Shown here one piece after another: positions 57,159 through 64,000 of a stretch of DNA of 64,000 bases. The stretch is from the NCBI RefSeq assembly GCF_900090105.1, contig NZ_FMDM01000011.1, forward strand, positions 181,763 through 245,762, given 5' to 3'. The position numbers and the translations under genes were made by a program. How positions within the stretch are numbered: position 1 is the first letter of the stretch; the number at the start of each line of letters is the position of its first letter. A model generated the notes under the pieces. That model saw only the letters and a program-made list of their open reading frames with translations. It was not told the DNA's origin and did not search any database. The stretch comes from Micromonospora humi (lineage in GTDB: Bacteria > Actinomycetota > Actinomycetes > Mycobacteriales > Micromonosporaceae).

Positions 57159-58004
57159 ATGCCGCGACGGTGGATCGCCGCGCTCGCCTGCCTCGCGGCG
57201 CTCGTCGCGCTCGCCTGCGACGGCTCCGGCTCGGCGTCACCCCGCCCCTCCGACACGCCCCGTCCCGGCGCACCCCGGGTGCTGACCGCGCTCGGCGACT
57301 CGGTCAGCACCGGCTTCGGCTCCTGCCTGGTGCTGGTGAGCTGCGAACGCAACTCCTGGTCGACCGGGGACAGCCTGCGGGTGGAGAGCCTCTACCGCCG
57401 GCTGCGCGCGGACGCGCCGGCGCTGCGGGCGTACAACCGGGCGGTGCCCGGCGCCCGCGCGGCCGGGCTCGCCGACCAGGCCCGGGCCGCGGTACGCGAC
57501 AAGGCCGACCTGGTCACGGTGCTGGTCGGGGCGAACGACGTCTGCCGCAGCGACGTCGACACGATGACCCCTGTCGCCACGTTCCGCGACCAGGTCGACG
57601 CCGCGCTCGCCGTGCTGCGCAAGGGCCGGCCCAAGGCCCGGGTGCTGGTGGTCAGCATCCCGGACCTGTACCGGCTCTGGCAGATCGGGCACACCGAGTC
57701 GCGTGCCGTGCGGGCCTGGAAGCGGGGCGTCTGCCCCGCGCTGCTGGCCGACGCCACGTCGACCGCGCCCGCCGCGGCGGCGCGCCGGGCGCGCGTCAAG
57801 GAGCGGATCGAGGGGTACGACGACCAGCTGCGCGCCGCCTGCCGGGCGTACGGGTCGCGGTGCCGCTGGGACGGCGGCGCGGTGCACCGTCACCGGTTCA
57901 GCCTGGACCAGGTGAACGCGCTGGACTGGTTCCATCCGAACGCGGCCGGTCAGGGCCGGCTGGCCGAGGTGGCCTGGAACGCCTCCGGCTGGGCTCGCGA
58001 CTGA
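57159..58004 (+). CDS. SGNH/GDSL hydrolase, probable lipoprotein
   Basis: A 281-aa exported esterase/lipase-type protein. The N-terminus is a lipoprotein signal (RRWIAALACLAALVALAC with a lipobox L-x-A-C). SGNH blocks: LTALGDSVSTGFG (block I Ser), VTVLVGANDVC (block III, G-x-N-D) and DWFHPNAAGQG (block V, D-x-x-H). The catalytic Ser, Gly, Asn and His are all present. It acts outside the membrane on acyl esters, perhaps on lipids or cell-wall acyl groups. ATG 57159 with GGAGGTGAGG upstream. Confidence 0.92.
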   Translation: MPRRWIAALACLAALVALACDGSGSASPRPSDTPRPGAPRVLTALGDSVSTGFGSCLVLVSCERNSWSTGDSLRVESLYRRLRADAPALRAYNRAVPGARAAGLADQARAAVRDKADLVTVLVGANDVCRSDVDTMTPVATFRDQVDAALAVLRKGRPKARVLVVSIPDLYRLWQIGHTESRAVRAWKRGVCPALLADATSTAPAAAARRARVKERIEGYDDQLRAACRAYGSRCRWDGGAVHRHRFSLDQVNALDWFHPNAAGQGRLAEVAWNASGWARD

Positions 58005-58086
58005 GCCCGGCCCGGCCGGTCACCGCCCGGCCGGGCCGGCAGGACCGGCGGCGGCCTGCGGCCGGTGAGGGCCGGCGGCGGCCTGG

Positions 58087-58827
58087 TCAGGGCTGACGCG
58101 GGCCGGGGATCTGGCGGGGGCCGGCGGCACGGTAGAGCGCGCGGGCCCGGTCGGCCAGCTCCTTGGTGGCCGAGGAGTTGGCCCAGGTGCCGAGGATGAT
58201 CGCCGCGCCGGGGACGACCTTGGCGAACATCCGCTTGGCGGCGCGCACCCCGGCCATCCGGGCCAGCCGGACGCCGAGCTGGAGCATCACCCGGCCCAGC
58301 GCCCGGTCACCGGACGAACCGAACAACGCGCCGGCCCGTTCCCGACCGGCGGCCACGCCCAGCGCCAGCCGGGCGGCTTCGGCGGCCTTGTGCACCCGCT
58401 GGAGCACCAGCAGGTCGGTCGCCCGGTCGGTGCTCGTCGGGTCGGCGCCGTAGGCGGCCGCCACGTGCAGCACCAATCGGGCCTGGGTCCAGGCCAGCAC
58501 GCCCACGTCGATCACCGCGCCGGGCAACCCGGCGGCCCCGGAGACCGCGCCGGACAGCCGGGCGTGGTTGACGAACTTGCGCACCGCCTGGTCGGCCAAC
58601 TGCTCGGGCGGCGCGTCCGGGCGCTGAGCCCGCTCCCGGGCCGCCCACTGCGCGGCCTCCGGTCCGAGCCGGCGCACCGCCTCCAGGGCCAGGTGCTCCG
58701 GAGCGTACTGCGGGTCCTCGCGCATCCGGTCCCACAGCGTGGCCGGGGGCCCTTCGGGCGCCTCGACCGGCGGGACCGGGGCGGCGGGAACGGTGGATTC
58801 CCCGTCGGTGGGGGCGGGGTCGGTCAC
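58087..58827 (-). CDS. EcsC family protein
   Basis: A 246-aa protein: a Pro-rich N-terminus (PAAPVPPVEAPEGPPATLWD), then HLALEAVRRLGPEAAQWAAR, SGAVSGAAGLPGAVIDVGVL and RMFAKVVPGAAIILGTWANS. The glycine/alanine-rich helical core is that of EcsC-like proteins. Most members are membrane-associated with unknown function; EcsC sits beside an ABC exporter in Bacillus, but no exporter lies here. ATG 58827. The small gene at 58869 is upstream on the same strand, 41 bp away. Confidence 0.87.
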   Translation of the reverse strand: MTDPAPTDGESTVPAAPVPPVEAPEGPPATLWDRMREDPQYAPEHLALEAVRRLGPEAAQWAARERAQRPDAPPEQLADQAVRKFVNHARLSGAVSGAAGLPGAVIDVGVLAWTQARLVLHVAAAYGADPTSTDRATDLLVLQRVHKAAEAARLALGVAAGRERAGALFGSSGDRALGRVMLQLGVRLARMAGVRAAKRMFAKVVPGAAIILGTWANSSATKELADRARALYRAAGPRQIPGPRQP

Positions 58828-58868
58828 GGGACGCTCCGGGGTTCGCGCGGTGGGGGTGGACGGGCCGG

Positions 58869-59018
58869 TCAGCGGCGGCGCGTCGAGGACAGGCGGGTGG
58901 CGATCTGCCGCAGCCGCTCCTGGTTCTGCGGCTTCGCCATCTCGCGCCGACCCCGGTCGACCAACTGCTGGCCGCGCGGCGACCGCAGGAAGGTGGTGAT
59001 CCGTTGCATCAGCGACAT
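58869..59018 (-). CDS. Small basic protein, 49 aa
   Basis: MSLMQRITTFLRSPRGQQLV, then DRGRREMAKPQNQERLRQIA and TRLSSTRRR. It is strongly basic with two amphipathic helices, and it lacks membrane segments and cysteines. Such short 'R-Q-L' rich proteins are common hypothetical stress proteins in Micromonosporaceae. TGGAGGA ribosome site before ATG 59018, and a SigB-like promoter upstream at 59074-59099. It may be cotranscribed with the EcsC gene downstream (41 bp). Confidence 0.7.
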   Translation of the reverse strand: MSLMQRITTFLRSPRGQQLVDRGRREMAKPQNQERLRQIATRLSSTRRR

Positions 59019-59073
59019 GGCGTCCTCCAGTCCGCGGTTCCCCTCATGTGTACCTGGAACCGGCAAGTCCCTG

Positions 59074-59099
59074 ATACCCGAACCGGCGCTCCGGCAACC
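59074..59099 (-). promoter_or_regulatory. SigB/SigF-type promoter of the 49-aa gene
   Basis: Minus strand GGTT (59099-59096), 16-base spacer, GGGTAT (59079-59074), matching the stress-sigma consensus. 55 bases lie between its -10 and the ATG. It overlaps the end of nothing and lies in the 92-bp gap before the next gene. Confidence 0.5.
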
Positions 59100-59110
59100 G
59101 TCCACTCCGC

Positions 59111-59989
59111 TCAGCCGAGGATCTCGGCCACCACCGTGCCGGCGTTCCACTCGTGCTGCGCGTACGCGTCCGGGAACGCGGAGATCTGCACCGCCTGGGC
59201 GGCGACGGACAGCGGCAGGTCCTGCCAGCCGGGGATCTCCTCCAGCGCGGACAGGAACGCCTTGGTCGCGTACTCGGGGTCCATCAGCTCCTCGACGGTG
59301 CCCCAGCCGCTGCTCGGACGCTGCTGGAACAGCCCGACCGAGTCGTGGTCCCAGCCGACGGCCTGGTGCGGGTAGTTCTGCGACTCGGGCAGCACGCCGC
59401 TGGCGTAGTTGAGCAGCGTGCTCTCCTGCATCGCGGTGGCCACCGCGATGACCAGCGCGCGGCGCGGCACGCCCATCTCCTTGCCGGCTCGGACGATCTT
59501 GACGGCGTTGTCCATCTGGACGCGGTTCAGGCCGGCGACCGGGACGATCCGGCGGGGCTTCGGCCGGGGCTTGACCGTGGCCTTCGGCTTCGGCTTGGGC
59601 TTGGCGGTCGGGGACGGGCTGGCGCTCGGGGTGGTCGGTGCGGTGCTGGGCCGGGCCAGGCTCCGCGAGGCGGCGTCGAGCGCCGCCCGCTCGGCGATCT
59701 CCGCCGCGGGGGCGGGGCGGGTGGCGCGGTCGGTGGCGCCGAAGCCGACCTGGCTGACGCCGACCAGGCCGAGGCAGCAGGCCGCGCCGGCGGCGACCAC
59801 CAACCTGGTACGGCGGTTCATCGAGCCCCGCGGGCGGGTACGCGGGGTTCCGGCGCGCTCCGGCGAGGAAGCGGTTGTCCGGTCGGCCGAGGGGGTACCG
59901 TCTGCCTGGTCGATGGAGGGGGCATCGTCCGAACGGTCAGCTGGGCGGCCGGGGGCGTTCGGGTCGTCGAGGGTGCCGTCGTCACGCAT
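59111..59989 (-). CDS. Secreted lytic-transglycosylase-like (cell wall) protein
   Basis: A 292-aa exported protein. About 56 cytosolic residues lead into a signal-anchor helix (RLVVAAGAACCLGLVGVSQV), then a Pro/Lys/Thr-rich linker (PSPTAKPKPKPKATVKPRPK), and a C-terminal domain: NAVKIVRAGKEMGVPRRALV, IAVATAMQESTLLNYASGVL, GWDHDSVGLFQQRPSSGWGT and AVQISAFPDAYAQHE. This is the lysozyme-like transglycosylase module used in actinobacterial cell-wall hydrolases, with the catalytic Glu in MQES. It should act on peptidoglycan outside the membrane. The 390-bp gap upstream holds the promoter. Confidence 0.88.
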   Translation of the reverse strand: MRDDGTLDDPNAPGRPADRSDDAPSIDQADGTPSADRTTASSPERAGTPRTRPRGSMNRRTRLVVAAGAACCLGLVGVSQVGFGATDRATRPAPAAEIAERAALDAASRSLARPSTAPTTPSASPSPTAKPKPKPKATVKPRPKPRRIVPVAGLNRVQMDNAVKIVRAGKEMGVPRRALVIAVATAMQESTLLNYASGVLPESQNYPHQAVGWDHDSVGLFQQRPSSGWGTVEELMDPEYATKAFLSALEEIPGWQDLPLSVAAQAVQISAFPDAYAQHEWNAGTVVAEILG

Positions 59990-60379
59990 CCGACGAGGCT
60001 AGACAGGGCAAACCGGGATCACCCAGGCCCAAAGGGTGGCCCTCACCACAGTTCGCCCCACCGCAGCCGGACATCGCGGGAAGCGGCGCCCCAGCGCGGT
60101 GCCAACCTCGCGGAACGGTCGAACCTCCGGTCCGCCACGCGGCCGGTCGGCGCGGGCAGGAACGTCGCAGCCACTCTCCTCGCGGCCGATGATCGTCTAA
60201 CTCACCCTTTCGGCCGACGTGGGGTGGACCGCGCGACCGAGGCGTGGCCGAATTGTGATCACCATCCGGGCACCGGACGGGTCCGTAACGGAATGGACCA
60301 CGACCCCCGGTACGTTTGCCGAATCGGGGACGTCGTCGCACGGCGCTCCCCGAACGCGTCCGACAGGGAGGACCCACCG
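59990..60379. other. 390-bp intergenic region between divergent genes
   Basis: No credible gene is present. Codon composition is not protein-like and no ribosome site precedes the small frames. It must hold promoters for the transglycosylase gene (minus; a TAGCCT -10 lies about 8 bases from its ATG) and the PAC2 gene (plus). A GC-rich stretch at about 60060-60140 could fold. I saw no known riboswitch core, although cell-wall hydrolases in this phylum are often c-di-AMP regulated. Confidence 0.5.
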
Positions 60380-61300
60380 GTGCTCGACCCACACGAGCTC
60401 TACGAACTCACCGACGAGCTGCCCGACCTCGGTCAGCCGGTGCTGATCCAGGCGCTCACCGGCTTCGTCGACGCGGGCAGCGCCACCCGGCTGGCTCGGG
60501 AGCAGCTGCTCACCTCGCTGGACGCCCGGACCATCGCGCGGTTCGACGTCGACCAGATGTTCGACTACCGCTCCCGCCGGCCGGTGATGACCTTCGTCGA
60601 GGACCACTGGGCCGAGTACGACGCCCCGGAACTCGAGCTGCACCTGCTGCACGACGACGACGAGACGCCGTTCCTCCTGCTCACCGGCCCCGAGCCGGAC
60701 CTGCAGTGGGAACGTTTCGTGGCCGCCGTCGCCGGCCTGTCGGCCCGCCTGGACGTCCGGCTCACCGTCGGGCTCAACTCGATCCCGATGGCCGTGCCGC
60801 ACACCCGGCCCAGCGGCGTCACCGCGCACGCCACCCGGCCCGAGCTGATCGCCGGGCACGAGCCCTGGCTGCAGAAGGTGCAGGTGCCGGCCAGCGTCGG
60901 GCACCTGCTGGAATACCGCCTCGGCGAGCAGGGGCGCGACGCCCTGGGCTTCGCCGCGCACGTGCCGCACTACGTCGCCCAGACCGAATACCCGGCCGCC
61001 GCGGAGGCGCTGCTCGCCGCCGTGTCGAAGGGCACCGGCCTGCTGCTGCCGCGCGACGGCCTGCGCACCGCCGCCGAGGCCATCCGGGTCGAGATCGACC
61101 GTCAGGTCGCGCAGACCGAGGAGGCGGCCACGCTGGTCCAGGCGCTGGAGGAGCAGTACGACGCGTTCGCCCGCGGGCGCGGCGAGAAGAACCTGCTCGC
61201 CAACGAGACCGGCCCGCTGCCCACCGCCGACGAGCTCGGCGCCGAGCTGGAGCGTTTCCTCGCCGAGCAGACCCACCCGGGCGACACCCCGGAACGGTGA
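60380..61300 (+). CDS. PAC2 family protein
   Basis: A 306-aa protein of the proteasome-assembly-chaperone-2 fold: QPVLIQALTGFVDAGSATRL, FDVDQMFDYRSRRPVMTFVE, FLLLTGPEPDLQWERFVAAV and RPSGVTAHATRPELI, ending with a helical tail (TADELGAELERFLAEQ). Actinobacteria have a proteasome, so a role in assembly or protein quality control is conceivable, but the bacterial members' function is not established. GTG 60380 with GGGAGG before it. An exonuclease gene follows after 37 bp. Confidence 0.9.
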   Translation: MLDPHELYELTDELPDLGQPVLIQALTGFVDAGSATRLAREQLLTSLDARTIARFDVDQMFDYRSRRPVMTFVEDHWAEYDAPELELHLLHDDDETPFLLLTGPEPDLQWERFVAAVAGLSARLDVRLTVGLNSIPMAVPHTRPSGVTAHATRPELIAGHEPWLQKVQVPASVGHLLEYRLGEQGRDALGFAAHVPHYVAQTEYPAAAEALLAAVSKGTGLLLPRDGLRTAAEAIRVEIDRQVAQTEEAATLVQALEEQYDAFARGRGEKNLLANETGPLPTADELGAELERFLAEQTHPGDTPER

Positions 61301-61337
61301 GCGGGCGGGGCCGACCGGGATGCGGCAGGCTGGAGGC

Positions 61338-62135
61338 ATGCGCCTGGCGACCTGGAACGTCAACTCGGTGAAGGCCCGCCTCCCCCGGCTGCTCGACTGG
61401 CTGGCCACCACGAAGCCGGACGTCGTCTGCCTGCAGGAGACGAAGTGCCCGGACGGGGCGTTCCCGGTCGCCGAGGTGGGCGACCTGGGCTACGAGGTGG
61501 CCAGCCACAGCGACGGCCGGTGGAACGGCGTGGCCGTGCTCTCCCGCGTCGGGCTGGCCGACGTGGCGGTCGGCTTCCCCGGCGAGCCCGGGTTCCCCGC
61601 CCCCGAGGCCCGCGCGATCGCCGCCACCTGCGACGGGGTCCGGGTCTGGTCGGTGTACGTGCCGAACGGCCGCGCCCCGGACGACCCGCACTACGCCTAC
61701 AAGCTGGCCTGGTTCGCGGCGCTGCGCGACGCGCTGGAGGCGGAGGTGGCCGCCGGCCTCCCGCTCGCGGTCTGCGGCGACTTCAACGTGGCACCGACCG
61801 ACGCCGACGTCTGGGACCCGGCGCTGTTCGCCACCTCCACCCACGTCACGCCGGCCGAACGCGCCGCCCTGGCCGCGCTGCGCGACCTGGGCCTCGCGGA
61901 CGTGGTGCCCACCCCGATGAAGGGGCCGCATCCCTACACCTACTGGGACTACCGGGCCGGGATGTTCCACCAGAACAAGGGCATGCGGATCGACCTGGTG
62001 TACGCCACCGCGCCGTTCGCCGACGCGGTCCGCTCCGCGTACGTGGACCGGGAGGCCCGCAAGGGCAAGGGCCCCTCCGACCACGCGCCGATCGTGGTCG
62101 ACGCCGACCTGGTGCCGGCCGTCGAGGCCCTCTGA
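61338..62135 (+). CDS. xth: Exodeoxyribonuclease III
   Basis: A 265-aa endonuclease/exonuclease/phosphatase-family AP endonuclease for base-excision repair. Catalytic marks: MRLATWNVNSVKARLPRLLD (Asn), VVCLQETKCPDG (metal-binding Glu), VCGDFNVAPTDADVWD (D-x-N), YTYWDYRAGMFHQNKGMRID and the end SDHAPIVVD (catalytic His). All are intact. ATG 61338 with GGAGG in front. It is 37 bp after the PAC2 gene and 20 bp before the MhuD-like gene; the three may form a small operon. Confidence 0.95.
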   Translation: MRLATWNVNSVKARLPRLLDWLATTKPDVVCLQETKCPDGAFPVAEVGDLGYEVASHSDGRWNGVAVLSRVGLADVAVGFPGEPGFPAPEARAIAATCDGVRVWSVYVPNGRAPDDPHYAYKLAWFAALRDALEAEVAAGLPLAVCGDFNVAPTDADVWDPALFATSTHVTPAERAALAALRDLGLADVVPTPMKGPHPYTYWDYRAGMFHQNKGMRIDLVYATAPFADAVRSAYVDREARKGKGPSDHAPIVVDADLVPAVEAL

Positions 62136-62155
62136 GTCACCGTAGGGTGGACAGC

Positions 62156-62479
62156 ATGGCAGTCGTGAAGATCAACGCGATCGACGTCCCGCCCGGGGCC
62201 GGCGCGGAGCTGGAGAAGCGGTTCGCGGCCCGGGCCGGCGCGGTGGAGAACTCCCCCGGTTTCCTCGGCTTCGAGCTGCTGCGCCCGATCGCCGGGGACA
62301 CCCGCTACTTCGTCTACACCCGCTGGGAGACCGAGGAGGCCTACCAGGCCTGGGCGCAGGGCTCCTCCCGGGCCGCGCACGCCTCGCCCGAGGGTGGCGA
62401 GCCTCGCCAGCCGGTGGCCACCGGCGCGACCCTCCTGGAGTTCGAGGTCGCCCTCCAGGTCCCCGCTCCCACCTCCTGA
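62156..62479 (+). CDS. MhuD-like haem-degrading monooxygenase (ABM fold)
   Basis: A 107-aa ABM-fold protein: MAVVKINAIDVPPGAGAELE, VENSPGFLGFELLRPIAGDT, YFVYTRWETEEAYQAWAQGS. Residues that matter in mycobacterial MhuD (Rv3592) are in the same places: Asn7, Phe23, Arg26, Trp66 and His75. That strongly suggests haem binding and oxygen-dependent ring opening, releasing iron. It is shorter than some ABM enzymes but full length for MhuD. ATG 62156, 20 bp after exonuclease III. A 23-bp-arm hairpin follows 65 bp downstream. Confidence 0.88.
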   Translation: MAVVKINAIDVPPGAGAELEKRFAARAGAVENSPGFLGFELLRPIAGDTRYFVYTRWETEEAYQAWAQGSSRAAHASPEGGEPRQPVATGATLLEFEVALQVPAPTS

Positions 62480-62544
62480 CCGCCCCGCTCGGCGGTTCAC
62501 CCGGGATCCCGGGCGTGTCGCGCCCGGCAGCAACGTTCCCTCAA

Positions 62545-62592
62545 GAGCGGTATACCTGAGAGTCATATTTATGACTCTCAGGTATACCGCTC
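62545..62592. repeat. 48-bp near-perfect hairpin with AT-rich centre
   Basis: Arms of 23 bp (62545-62567 and 62570-62592, perfect complements) around a TT loop. The sequence runs GAGCGGTATACCTGAGAGTC towards a centre of ATATTTAT. It lies between the haem-oxygenase gene and the tandem repeats, with no T-run behind it. It could stop transcription but is unusually long and AT-rich for this DNA and looks like a dispersed palindromic element. Confidence 0.75.
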
Positions 62593-62622
62593 CCAGCTGC
62601 ATCCTCTCTCCCCCGCGACACG

Positions 62623-62702
62623 CCCACGGGCCACCGGGCCACCGGGCCACCGGGCCACCGGGCCACCGGGCCACCGGGCCACCGGGCCACCGGGCCACCG
62701 GG
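62623..62702. repeat. 8-bp tandem repeat (CCACCGGG)n
   Basis: Nine uninterrupted copies of CCACCGGG from 62631 to 62702, preceded by one degenerate copy (CCCACGGG, 62623-62630). Direct, head-to-tail, no spacers, so it is a minisatellite rather than CRISPR. Non-coding: no flanking gene uses it. Confidence 0.9.
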
Positions 62703-62762
62703 TCGATCATGAGGTTAGCCGGGCCGTCGTCCCTTTTGTCGCCTGTCAACCTCATGATCGAC
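62702..62762. repeat. Inverted repeat with CGATCATG arms
   Basis: Perfect 15-bp arms, GTCGATCATGAGGTT (62702-62716) and its complement (62748-62762), with a 31-base spacer. It begins where the tandem repeat ends. The arms begin like the repeat after the cellulase gene (47435-47504). Confidence 0.75.
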
Positions 62763-62769
62763 GGGCCGG

Positions 62770-62895
62770 TCAGGGTTTCTGGAGCATGATCGAGGCGTAG
62801 TGGGCGTAGCGCTCCAAGGCCCAGTCGAGCTGGCCGCAGGCGTGCCGGTCGCGGCATTGCAGACAGCCGCCGGGCCGCCAGCCGAACAGCCGCAG
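62770..62895 (-). CDS. Cys-rich small reading frame without a standard start codon
   Basis: 41 codons on the minus strand: LRLFGWRPGGCLQCRDRHAC, then GQLDWALERYAHYASIMLQK and P. The three cysteines (C-x2-C-x5-C), the even Trp/Tyr/His content and strong third-position GC look like a real protein end. The frame begins at CTG directly after TGATGA, so no ATG/GTG/TTG exists. It begins 13 bp after the sortase stop. A frameshift from the overlapping GTG-ATG frame, a CTG start or a remnant are all possible. It could bind zinc. Confidence 0.5.
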   Translation of the reverse strand: MRLFGWRPGGCLQCRDRHACGQLDWALERYAHYASIMLQKP

Positions 62896-62908
62896 TCATC
62901 ACGATGCG

Positions 62909-64000
62909 TCAGCGCGTGCGGGTGTCGGCCAGGGAGGCGAAGACGATGACGTTGTCCTCGTAGCCGGTGCGACCGCCGAGCCACGTGCCACCGCAGGTGA
63001 TCAACCGGAGTTCCGCCGGGCCGGAGTCGCCGTAGACCCGAGCGGCGGGCAGTTTCGCCTTGTCGAAGTACTCGACGCTGTCGACCTTGAAGGTCACCAC
63101 GCTGCGGTCCGCCCTGGTCACCTGGATCCGCGCGCCCGGCTTGAGTTCGCGCAGCCGGTAGAACACGGCCGGCCCGCTCTTGGTGTCGACGTGACCCACG
63201 ATGATCGCCCGACCGGGCTCCCCCGGCACCGCGCCCCGGTTGTACCAGCCGGTCTGGTCGGTCTCGGTCAGCGGCGGCACGTCCACCGAACCGTCCCGCG
63301 CCTGACCGACCGGGGTGACCGGCGCGGCCACCTTGATGGTCGGCACCGACAGGCGGACCGGCAGGCTGGCCGGCGTCCGGGCCGGTGCGGCGGTCGAGGC
63401 CGGCGCGGGTGCCACCGCGCTCGACCCGGCCGACGCGTCGGCGAAGTCGAACGGCCCGGCCGTACGGCCGAGCCCCGCCCCGACCGCGAACACGCCGAGC
63501 AGCACCAGCACCACGGCCATCGGTTTCGACCAGGGGCTCCGGCGACGGTCCCGCCCGGCCGGTGGGGCGGGAGGCGACACAGGTGGACCGGCCGGGGGCG
63601 GGCCACCGGGCCCGGCCCGGACGGACGGCGTCCCGGCCGTCGACGGTTGCCAGGGACGGGATGCGGCCGGCGGCGGCAGCCACGGCCGCGAGCCGGTGGG
63701 CGGCTCGTCGGTGGACGGCGGACGCCACGGCCGCCAGCCGGCGGGTGGCTCCTCGTCAGCGGGCGGCGGAGCGGGCGGCGGGCTCCATGGCTGGGAGGCG
63801 GTGGGCGGCTCGTCGGCAAACGGCGGGTCGGGCGGCGGCGGACTCCACGGCTGGGAGCCGGTGGACGTCCCGGGCCCGGCGGACGGCTCCGCGCCGGCAC
63901 GCGGGGCGGAAGCCGGGCGGTGGCCGGGACGAGGCCCCCCGGTGGCGGGCGGCGCGGCGGCCGGGCGGTGGCCGGGACGAGGCCCCCCGGTGGCGGGCGG
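62909..64000 (-). CDS. Sortase (class E/F-like) with long proline-rich N-terminus, 5' end cut
   Basis: The frame is open from the stop at 62909 to the window end at 64000, so at least 363 codons. The last 180 residues are the sortase: SVPTIKVAAPVTPVGQARDG, IIVGHVDTKSGPAVFYRL (catalytic His), LRLITCGGTW (catalytic Cys) and TGYEDNVIVFASL. A single membrane helix (MAVVLVLLGVFAVGAG) precedes. Upstream lies a cytosolic Pro-rich region with repeats of the DEPPT-x-S-x-PW type and PPATGGPRPGHRPA. It attaches or trims surface proteins. A GTG at 63580 lies within this frame and is probably not the true start. Confidence 0.88.
   Translation of the reverse strand, partial: PPATGGPRPGHRPAAAPPATGGPRPGHRPASAPRAGAEPSAGPGTSTGSQPWSPPPPDPPFADEPPTASQPWSPPPAPPPADEEPPAGWRPWRPPSTDEPPTGSRPWLPPPAASRPWQPSTAGTPSVRAGPGGPPPAGPPVSPPAPPAGRDRRRSPWSKPMAVVLVLLGVFAVGAGLGRTAGPFDFADASAGSSAVAPAPASTAAPARTPASLPVRLSVPTIKVAAPVTPVGQARDGSVDVPPLTETDQTGWYNRGAVPGEPGRAIIVGHVDTKSGPAVFYRLRELKPGARIQVTRADRSVVTFKVDSVEYFDKAKLPAARVYGDSGPAELRLITCGGTWLGGRTGYEDNVIVFASLADTRTR
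63913..64000. repeat. 48-bp tandem repeat within the sortase gene
   Basis: A 40-base block (63913-63952) recurs exactly at 63961-64000, period 48 bases, i.e. 16 codons, encoding PPATGGPRPGHRPA with an Ala linker. It reaches the window end, so more copies may follow. Confidence 0.85.

Noticed and set aside
59990..60379. Possible ydaO-type (c-di-AMP) riboswitch before the transglycosylase-like gene
   Set aside because: No clear conserved core or paired stems could be traced; covariance search would be needed.
62623..62702. Candidate CRISPR array
   Set aside because: The 8-bp units have no spacers and no cas genes are near.
63268..63900. Arg/Pro-rich minus-strand frame beside the sortase
   Set aside because: Out of frame with the sortase, whose own frame is open and continuous to the window end.

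Overview
The window is very GC-rich chromosomal DNA from an actinobacterium. The gene content suggests a Micromonosporaceae member, probably Micromonospora or a close relative. Reasons for this are a polyprenol-phosphate mannose synthase, two F420-type luciferase-like oxidoreductases, a SigB/SigF-type sigma factor, a perfect CebR-type cellulase operator, many small actinobacterial DUF proteins, frequent GTG starts, apparent leaderless starts and several intergenic repeat types. The genus is inference; no rRNA or marker gene is present. I saw no tRNA, rRNA, CRISPR array, insertion sequence or prophage.

Layout. 1-6.5 kb: the N-terminus of a GH3 enzyme (minus strand, cut by the window edge), a tiny membrane protein, an F420-type oxidoreductase, a TetR regulator, a methyltransferase, a RecQ helicase, an unknown protein and an AraC regulator. 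6.6-15.3 kb: a tightly coupled minus-strand operon whose core is the ADP-heptose pathway (GmhB-like phosphatase fused to a GT9 domain, GmhA, bifunctional HldE). It also carries a GT4-type and a second glycosyltransferase, another GT9, an SDR and, at its tail, a type IB topoisomerase. 15.4-20.2 kb: an SRPBCC protein, Ppm1-type mannosyltransferase, a 455-bp gap holding a perfect terminator and a long inverted repeat, a CrtI-like oxidoreductase and an aldehyde dehydrogenase.

20.3-35.5 kb is a stress-type neighbourhood. It holds ChaB/Rho-N, YihY, DUF2795, SRPBCC, MscS-like, SpoIIE phosphatase, antiporter, DUF3072, GH15+SDR and general-stress-protein genes. Several starts are preceded by GNNT-N15/16-GGGTA(C/T/G) or near matches, the pattern of SigB/SigF promoters, and a sigma factor of that family lies at 40.1 kb. 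35.7-44.6 kb: MarR-pirin pair, phospholipase D, ADC-like protein, the sigma factor, HrpB helicase and a PP2C phosphatase. 44.7-47.5 kb: a secreted GH9 cellulase with CBM4 and CBM2 domains under a CebR operator.

47.6-64 kb is mixed metabolism: SMR exporter, DinB-like protein, acetyltransferases, HAD hydrolases, MFS exporter, UBP zinc finger coupled to a Na+/H+ antiporter, second F420-type oxidoreductase, succinate-semialdehyde dehydrogenase, SGNH lipoprotein, EcsC, transglycosylase-like protein, PAC2, exonuclease III and an MhuD-like haem oxygenase. It ends with a dense block of palindromes and tandem repeats, a small Cys-rich reading frame without a normal start, and a sortase whose proline-rich repetitive N-terminus runs off the window.
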